Assembly: GCA_020025455.1 (NCBI GenBank)
Contig: JAHHSC010000022.1
Coordinates: 1 to 17,287, forward strand
Source: Lawsonibacter sp.
GTDB taxonomy: Bacteria > Bacillota > Clostridia > Oscillospirales > Oscillospiraceae
Direction of reading: 5' to 3'
DNA: 17,287 bases
Below are positions 12,609 to 17,287 of this stretch, piece by piece. Below the pieces are notes generated by a model. That model was not told the origin of the DNA and did not search any database. It saw nothing but the letters and a program-made list of their open reading frames with translations. Position numbers and translations under genes: made by a program. The first letter of the stretch is position 1. Every line of letters begins with the position of its first letter.

Positions 12609-14294
12609 TTACTCCGCAGAGATCATATAGTAGTAAACAGGCTGTCCGCCGGGCAGCAGGCTGACCTCGGCGTTGGGGCAGGCGGCGGCGAAGATCTTCT
12701 CCGCTCGCTGCGCGTCCTCCTCCGTGACATCTTCCCCGTAGAAGATGGAGATAAACTCCGCATTCTTGTGGGTGTCGTCCTGGGCCAGACGCTCCAGCAG
12801 GGTCCAGATATCCTGGTCGGTGCCGAAGAGCTGATGCTCGGCCAGCGCCAGATAGTCCCCCTCTTTGATGGCGAAGCCGCCAAAGTCGGAGTTACGGGCG
12901 GCATAGGTGATCTCGCTGGTGTGCACGTTGGAGAAGGCCTCGGTCATATTCGCCGTGTTCTCCTCCTCAGAGGCCTCCGGGTCCACTGCCAGCATGGCGG
13001 AAATGCCCTGGGGCACCGTCTTGGTGGGCAGCACGACCACCTTCTTGTCCTCACAGAGCGGGACACACTGCTCCGCGGCCATGATGATGTTCTTGTTGTT
13101 GGGCAGGACGTAGACGATCTCGGCAGGCGTTGCGTCGACGGCCTTCATGATATCCTCGGTGGAGGGGTTCATGGTCTGTCCGCCGCCAACCAGTCCGTCC
13201 ACACCCAGGTCACGGAACACGGCCTCCAGGCCCTGACCGGCGCAGACCGCCACATAGCCGAATTTCTTCTCCGGGGCGGCCTTGACGGGGGCGGCATCGC
13301 CCTGCTCCTCCAGCTCCTTCTCGATGGCCTCCAGGTCATCGGTGCTCTGGGCCTTTCTGCCGGCGGCCAGGTCATCGGCCTGGGTCCGCATGTTCTCGAT
13401 CTTGGCCAGCTCCAGCGTGCCAAACTTCTGGGACTCGGTGAGGGCAGCTCCCGGAATATTGGTGTGGACGTGGACCTTAAACGCCTCGTCGTCCTCGCCA
13501 ATGACCAGACTGTCACCGATGCTGTTCAAATAGGCGCGCAGCGGCTCCAGATCCACATTGGGCTCCGCCTTGCGGATGATGTAGACCGTGTCAAAGGCAA
13601 AGGTGATCTCCTCGGCAGACATCTGCACAAAGTCGGCTTTCTCCTCGCCGGCATCGTCCTCGTCACACTGGGGCATGGGAATCCCATGCAGCTCGTCCAG
13701 CATACCCTGGAGAATGGTCAGAAAGCCCTTGCCGCCTGCATCCACTACGCCGGCCTTCTTCAGCACGGGGTTCATGTCGATGGTGGCCGCCAGAGCCTTT
13801 TCGCCCTCCTCGATGGCGGCCTCCAGGACAGCCTCGATGGCGGACTCACTCCGGGCACAGCCGGCTGCTCGGGCGGCGGCCAGCCGGGAGACTGTGAGGA
13901 TGGTGCCCTCGGCGGGCTTCATAACCGCCTTGTAGGCGGCAGCCACACCGAAGTCCAGGGCGATGGCCAGGTCGCGGCCGTCCATCGTCTCCTTGTCCTT
14001 GATGGCCTTGGCAAAGCCGCGGAACAGCAGGGACAAAATGACGCCCGAGTTGCCTCTGGCGCCCCGAAGCAGGGCGGAGGCGGTGCCGGAAGCAGCCGCG
14101 CCCACCGTGTCGTAGTGCTTCTTGCGCATCTCAGTGGCAGCCGCACCAATGGTCAAAGACATATTGGTGCCGGTGTCGCCGTCTGGCACAGGGAACACGT
14201 TCAGGTCATTGATCGGCTGTTTCAGCGCGTTGATAGAGGCAGCTCCATGGATCACCATCCGCTGGAATACTGCCGCATTGATAGATTCGATCAT
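12609..14294 (-). CDS. Fatty acid kinase FakA-like (DAK/YloV family)
   Basis: The 561-residue protein has the three-part FakA plan. An N-terminal DhaL-like kinase domain (about 1-205) contains VPDGDTGTNM (37-45) and RGARGNSGVILS (77-88), which bind magnesium and ATP. A middle domain (about 228-305) includes GDSLVIGEDDEAFKVHVHTN (260-279). A C-terminal DegV-like half (about 345-561) contains VLPNNKNI. FakA phosphorylates fatty acids bound to FakB/DegV proteins, feeding acyl-phosphate to PlsY or PlsX. A charged linker (about 306-345) precedes the C-terminal part. In the middle domain the FAFDTVY segment has Asp235 where S. aureus FakA has a zinc-binding cysteine; the two histidines (275, 277) remain. 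The gene is 30 bases after the Asp23-like gene, a conserved Firmicutes pair (yloU-yloV). Confidence 0.92.
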   Translation of the reverse strand: MIESINAAVFQRMVIHGAASINALKQPINDLNVFPVPDGDTGTNMSLTIGAAATEMRKKHYDTVGAAASGTASALLRGARGNSGVILSLLFRGFAKAIKDKETMDGRDLAIALDFGVAAAYKAVMKPAEGTILTVSRLAAARAAGCARSESAIEAVLEAAIEEGEKALAATIDMNPVLKKAGVVDAGGKGFLTILQGMLDELHGIPMPQCDEDDAGEEKADFVQMSAEEITFAFDTVYIIRKAEPNVDLEPLRAYLNSIGDSLVIGEDDEAFKVHVHTNIPGAALTESQKFGTLELAKIENMRTQADDLAAGRKAQSTDDLEAIEKELEEQGDAAPVKAAPEKKFGYVAVCAGQGLEAVFRDLGVDGLVGGGQTMNPSTEDIMKAVDATPAEIVYVLPNNKNIIMAAEQCVPLCEDKKVVVLPTKTVPQGISAMLAVDPEASEEENTANMTEAFSNVHTSEITYAARNSDFGGFAIKEGDYLALAEHQLFGTDQDIWTLLERLAQDDTHKNAEFISIFYGEDVTEEDAQRAEKIFAAACPNAEVSLLPGGQPVYYYMISAE

Positions 14295-14324
14295 AGTTGG
14301 CTAATCCTTTCCGGAATGGTTTCC

Positions 14325-14672
14325 TTAAAATCTCATGGAGTCCACACACACGTCCACGGAGGCGACCTCAACGCCGGTCGTGGTGCTGACCACATAGCGG
14401 ACCTCGCTCATGATGGAGCGGCAGACCGCCACCAGGTTGACGCCGTTCTCCACAATGATGTGCAGCTCGATGGAGACCGTGCCGTCCTCGTTATAGTAGA
14501 CCTTCACACCCTTGGCCATGGACTCCCGCTTGAGGAGGTGGACCAGGCCGTCGGTGGTGGAACGAACTGCCATACCCTTCACGCCGTAGCAGTTGGTGGC
14601 GGCACATCCGGTAATGGCAGTAAACACGTCACTGCTGACGCGGATCTCGCCCAGCTCGTTTTGCAGTTTCAT
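14325..14672 (-). CDS. Asp23/Gls24 family protein (YloU-like)
   Basis: The 115-residue protein starts MKLQNELGEIRVSSDVF and continues AITGCAATNCYGVKGM, with a later YYNEDGTVSIELHIIVENG. This is the pattern of the Asp23 family. It forms a small alpha/beta domain and is found next to FakA/YloV in nearly all Firmicutes. Asp23 members are linked to cell-envelope homeostasis and alkaline or membrane stress, and the conserved pairing suggests a role with the fatty acid kinase, though the biochemical role of the YloU type is not settled. The ATG at 14672 follows AAAGGAAGG. The frame could extend to 14693 but without a ribosome site. Confidence 0.92.
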   Translation of the reverse strand: MKLQNELGEIRVSSDVFTAITGCAATNCYGVKGMAVRSTTDGLVHLLKRESMAKGVKVYYNEDGTVSIELHIIVENGVNLVAVCRSIMSEVRYVVSTTTGVEVASVDVCVDSMRF

Positions 14673-14727
14673 GCGTTTATACCTTCCTTTCAATGAGGAT
14701 AGGAGAATTTACATTGATACATCTAAC

Positions 14728-14756
14728 ATTGTATTCGATTTTACCTAAAAATACAA
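14728..14756 (-). promoter_or_regulatory. Sigma-A promoter of the asp23-fakA operon
   Basis: On the minus strand: -35 TTGTAT (14751-14756), 17-bp spacer, -10 TACAAT (14728-14733). The leader is about 50 bases. Confidence 0.7.
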
Positions 14757-14770
14757 GTCCTATTTCCGTT

Positions 14771-14799
14771 CCCGTTCCCCCACCCGTCCCGTTTCCCCC
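14771..14799 (-). other. Potential G-quadruplex motif in the asp23/spoIIE divergent region
   Basis: The minus strand has five G-runs (5, 3, 3, 5 and 3 Gs) with loops of 4, 2, 1 and 3 bases, which meets the usual G3+N1-7 rule for an intramolecular G-quadruplex. It lies just upstream of the asp23 -35 and upstream of the spoIIE promoter. Structure formation is inferred from the pattern. Confidence 0.5.
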
Positions 14800-14825
14800 A
14801 CCGCAGTCCTGCCCGAGTGACCTGG

Positions 14826-14859
14826 TTCGACGATTCTTTTCCAATTTTTGGAATATAAT
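14826..14859 (+). promoter_or_regulatory. Putative Spo0A-dependent spoIIE promoter
   Basis: A perfect -10 TATAAT (14854-14859) is preceded by TTCGACG (14826-14832), which matches 6 of 7 bases of the Spo0A box (TTCGACA). The gap between TTCGAC and the -10 is 22 bp, unlike the 17 bp of every other promoter here but like the wide spacing of Spo0A-activated spoIIG and spoIIE promoters in Bacillus. An inverted repeat TTCCAA-TTT-TTGGAA (14839-14853) abuts the -10. Confidence 0.55.
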
Positions 14860-14914
14860 GGGATGCAGCTTCCAGGGGACTTTTTTCCCCTGTGCCACGA
14901 AGGAGGAACACGGC

Positions 14915-17254
14915 ATGACAGCCAGAGAGAGTATCCGAACCACCCTATTGAATCTCCGCCGCCAGTGCAGTCAGGGGGAACAGGTGCGCCTACCCGCCCG
15001 AACACTGACCACCTGGGTGGAGGCAGGGGTTCACCTGCTGCTGGCCTGCGTGCTGGCCGGGGCAGCCATTCTGGGGGACCACGCTCCCCTGGCCGTGGCC
15101 CTGGTGGGCGCAGCGGGCTCCGGTCTGAACGGAGGGGCCGCCCTGGTGGGGGCCGCTGTGGGTTATCTGTCCCTACTGGACTTTTCCAGTGCCCTGCGCT
15201 ACCTGTCCGCCGCCATTTTGACCTACGCGGTGGCGTTTGCCTTCTACGACCTAAAGCCCATCCACCGGGCCTGGACCATGCCGGTCATTGCGGCCTTATT
15301 CACCGGCTTCACTGGTTTTCTGGTGGAGTCACAGGTGGGGTGGCGGCCGGGACGCGGGGTCCATCTGGTCCTGGAAGTCGCCATCACCGCGCTGTGCGCC
15401 TGGTGTTTCCGGGCCGCCCTCGCCCCCATGGGTCTGGACAAGGCGGATCGGCTCAACGCCCCCGCCAGACAGGGTGGCGTGCTGGTGCTGGCGGCCTGTG
15501 TGCTCATCGCCCTGCTCTCCCTCCCCGCCTGGGGGTCGGTGGCCCCTGCGCGGCTGCTGGCCGTCCCCGCATTGCTGGCGGCTGCCCGTCAGGGCGGGCC
15601 TGCCGCCGGTATCGTAGTGGGGGCGGTGCTGGGTCTGGCCTCCGATCTGACCGGTCCCGGTGTGCCGCTGCGCTGCGGACTCTATGCCTCCTGCGGGCTC
15701 ATGGCCGGACTGACCCGGGGCCGGGACCGCTGGGCCGCCGTCCTGTCCGGCTGGACCGTCACCGCCCTGACCGTCCTGTGGCTCTACGACCTGCCACAGT
15801 CCCAAGGCCTTCTTTGGGAAGGGCTCATCGGCTCCTCCCTCCTTTTTCTCATTCCCGCCCCCGCCCTGCGCCGGCTCGGGGTGTGGCTCGCTCCGGAGCT
15901 GAGCGGCCCCTCCGACCTTCGGGCCAGGGACATGGCCAAGCAAAAGCTCCAGGCCGCTGCCCAGGCCTTCCATACTCTGGGTGACTCCCTGCACACCGCT
16001 TTCCGCCCGCCGGAAAACGACAACGATGTGGCCTCGGTCTTTGACCGCACCGCCCACCGGGTGTGCCGGACCTGCTCTCTCCGGAACCGGTGCTGGCACC
16101 AGGACTACACCGGCACCTTCAATGCGCTCAATGACGCCACTGCCCCCATGGTAGAGCGGGGCCGGGCCGAAAAGCAGGACTTCCCCCGCCACTTCGCCGA
16201 CCGCTGCATCCGGTTTCCCGACTTTGTGACCACTGTCAACGAGGAGCTGACCGCTCTGTTCTACCGCCGCCAGTATAACGCCCGCATCCGGGAGAGCCGG
16301 GCCGCCGTCTGCCGGCAATATACCCAGCTCAGCCAGCTGCTGGACGCCACCGCAGCTGAGATGAGCAGCGAATTGACCCCCGACCCGTTTTTTGACCGGC
16401 TGGTCCGGCGCCGGGTGGCGGAGCTTGGGCTGGATGTCCGCACCGCGGTCTTTCGGGACAAGCGGGGTCTGCTTCGTCTCCAGGCGGAGGGGCCGGCCGC
16501 TTCCGAGCTGTCCCGGCCCAGCCGCCTCACCGACCTGGGCCAGCTGCTGAACGCCCCCCTCCGGGTGGAGCTGGCGGGGGATGGCTCCATCTCCCTGCTC
16601 CAGCAGGAGCCTCTTATGGCGGTGGCTGGGGTCGCCGCCCGAAAAAAGAGCGGCGAAACGGTGAGCGGCGACGCAGGCACCTACTTCAAGCGGCCCGACG
16701 GCACCGTGTACCTGCTGCTGTGCGACGGCATGGGGACCGGCCCCGAGGCCAACCGGGAGAGCTCCAGAGCCGTCCGCCTGCTGGAGTCCTTTCTCATGGC
16801 TGGGGTGGAGCCCTGCCACGCCCTCACGACCCTGTCCTCTGCCCTGGCCCTTCAGGGCGAGGAGACCGGCGGCTTCACCACCGTGGACCTTTTGCAGGTG
16901 GACCTCTTTCTGGGGGAGTGCAAGCTTTTCAAGCTGGGTGCCGCCCCAACCTATGTGCGAAAGGACGGCTCCATCCAGCGCTTTCTCGGCGCATCTCTCC
17001 CCGCTGGTCTGGCGGAGGGGACAGCCTCTGCCATCGACCAGTTCACCTTCCAGCTGGAGCCGGGGGACTGTGTACTCATGGTCAGTGACGGCATCTGCAC
17101 CGCTGAGGATGATGACTGGGTGCAGGAGCGGCTGCGGGCCTTTTGCGAGGGCAGCCCCAAGGACCTGGCCCGAGATCTGGTCACCGACGCCCCCCAGACC
17201 CCCTCTGACGACCGCACCGCTCTGGTCATCCGGCTGGAACACCGAAAACCATGA
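14915..17254 (+). CDS. spoIIE: Stage II sporulation protein E, serine phosphatase
   Basis: SpoIIE sits at the asymmetric septum and dephosphorylates SpoIIAA, which frees sigma-F in the forespore. The 779-residue protein is a little shorter than the Bacillus form (about 827). The N-terminal half (about 35-330) is a string of hydrophobic segments, consistent with about ten membrane passes. A central region follows, with a cysteine motif CRTCSLRNRCW (about 383-393) typical of SpoIIE. The C-terminal PP2C domain (about 560-775) shows SGDAG, LLCDGMGTGPEA (metal-binding Asp near 602), VSDGIC and DDRTALVIRL. The ATG at 14915 follows AGGAGG; the longer open frame from 14693 encodes only a proline-rich run across the promoter. 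The gene overlaps the next start as ATGA. Confidence 0.97.
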   Translation: MTARESIRTTLLNLRRQCSQGEQVRLPARTLTTWVEAGVHLLLACVLAGAAILGDHAPLAVALVGAAGSGLNGGAALVGAAVGYLSLLDFSSALRYLSAAILTYAVAFAFYDLKPIHRAWTMPVIAALFTGFTGFLVESQVGWRPGRGVHLVLEVAITALCAWCFRAALAPMGLDKADRLNAPARQGGVLVLAACVLIALLSLPAWGSVAPARLLAVPALLAAARQGGPAAGIVVGAVLGLASDLTGPGVPLRCGLYASCGLMAGLTRGRDRWAAVLSGWTVTALTVLWLYDLPQSQGLLWEGLIGSSLLFLIPAPALRRLGVWLAPELSGPSDLRARDMAKQKLQAAAQAFHTLGDSLHTAFRPPENDNDVASVFDRTAHRVCRTCSLRNRCWHQDYTGTFNALNDATAPMVERGRAEKQDFPRHFADRCIRFPDFVTTVNEELTALFYRRQYNARIRESRAAVCRQYTQLSQLLDATAAEMSSELTPDPFFDRLVRRRVAELGLDVRTAVFRDKRGLLRLQAEGPAASELSRPSRLTDLGQLLNAPLRVELAGDGSISLLQQEPLMAVAGVAARKKSGETVSGDAGTYFKRPDGTVYLLLCDGMGTGPEANRESSRAVRLLESFLMAGVEPCHALTTLSSALALQGEETGGFTTVDLLQVDLFLGECKLFKLGAAPTYVRKDGSIQRFLGASLPAGLAEGTASAIDQFTFQLEPGDCVLMVSDGICTAEDDDWVQERLRAFCEGSPKDLARDLVTDAPQTPSDDRTALVIRLEHRKP

Positions 17255-17287
17255 CCTGGTGGTGCAAGGAAAGGCCCCGACGAGCCA
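17251..17287 (+). CDS. Possible start of the next gene, truncated by the window edge
   Basis: An ATG at 17251 overlaps the spoIIE stop as ATGA and stays open to the edge (MTWWCKERPRRA). In many Clostridia and Bacilli spoIIE is followed by tilS-hpt, but twelve residues are too few to identify it. A GTG start a few codons on, in another frame, is also possible. Confidence 0.3.
   Translation, partial: MTWWCKERPRRA

Noticed and set aside
12768..14696. 642-codon open frame on the plus strand opposite the kinase and Asp23 genes
   Set aside because: It is antisense to two well-recognised genes. Its product is rich in Gly, His, Leu and Val with no motif, and it is open because GC-rich codon use removes stops on the complement.
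14693..14914. N-terminal extension of SpoIIE with a proline-rich run
   Set aside because: It covers the divergent promoter region and lacks a ribosome site, while ATG 14915 has AGGAGG at good spacing and begins the usual SpoIIE N-terminus.
15329..17242. 637-codon open frame on the minus strand opposite spoIIE
   Set aside because: It is an antisense shadow of a clear spoIIE gene, with low-complexity composition, no ribosome site and no domain.

Overview
The window looks like a GC-rich, spore-forming member of the Clostridia. It is probably an Oscillospiraceae relative of the Flavonifractor/Pseudoflavonifractor type, although that placement rests on gene content and base composition only. Supporting signs are spoIIE, an Asp23-fatty acid kinase pair, a YtrA-type GntR-ABC operon, a eukaryote-like (type 3) prolyl-tRNA synthetase, strong AGGAGG ribosome sites and classic sigma-A promoters.

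Positions 1-2246 are phage-derived. A LexA/CI-like S24 repressor reads right (1525-2178). A leftward operon reads away from it: a small helix-turn-helix protein, a double zinc-ribbon protein, a short basic protein, a terminase-small-subunit-like protein and the start of a terminase large subunit that runs off the left edge. Back-to-back promoters with 17-bp spacers lie between the two units, and near-palindromic TTTGTAGACAAA sites are candidate operators. No integrase, replication gene or attachment site is visible.

Positions 2367-5153 hold a self-contained operon: a GntR/YtrA regulator, an ABC ATPase and two membrane proteins. It has a consensus promoter, a 22-bp palindrome at the start site and a closing terminator. 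Positions 5277-7302 hold a P-loop protein with an internal duplication and a convergent, membrane-anchored GH25 muramidase, with a terminator between them. Positions 7452-7721 are a leftward tRNA-Thr/tRNA-Tyr unit with a perfect consensus promoter. A HAD phosphatase, a DegV-family (FakB-like) protein and proS follow.

Positions 11210-12544 are the rpsF-ssb-rpsR operon with a structured leader. On the opposite strand lie the Asp23-family gene and the FakA-like kinase. FakA phosphorylates fatty acids carried by DegV/FakB proteins, so the DegV protein at 8526-9377 is a natural candidate partner. The window ends with spoIIE, the sporulation phosphatase that activates sigma-F. Its upstream region carries a Spo0A-box-like element 22 bp from a perfect -10, and a C-tract that could form a G-quadruplex on the other strand.

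The best candidates for something less described are the compact repressor-terminase module, the duplicated P-loop protein with a dead second site, the G/Y/Q-rich SSB linker, and the spoIIE/asp23 divergent control region. Nothing here proves a wholly new system.
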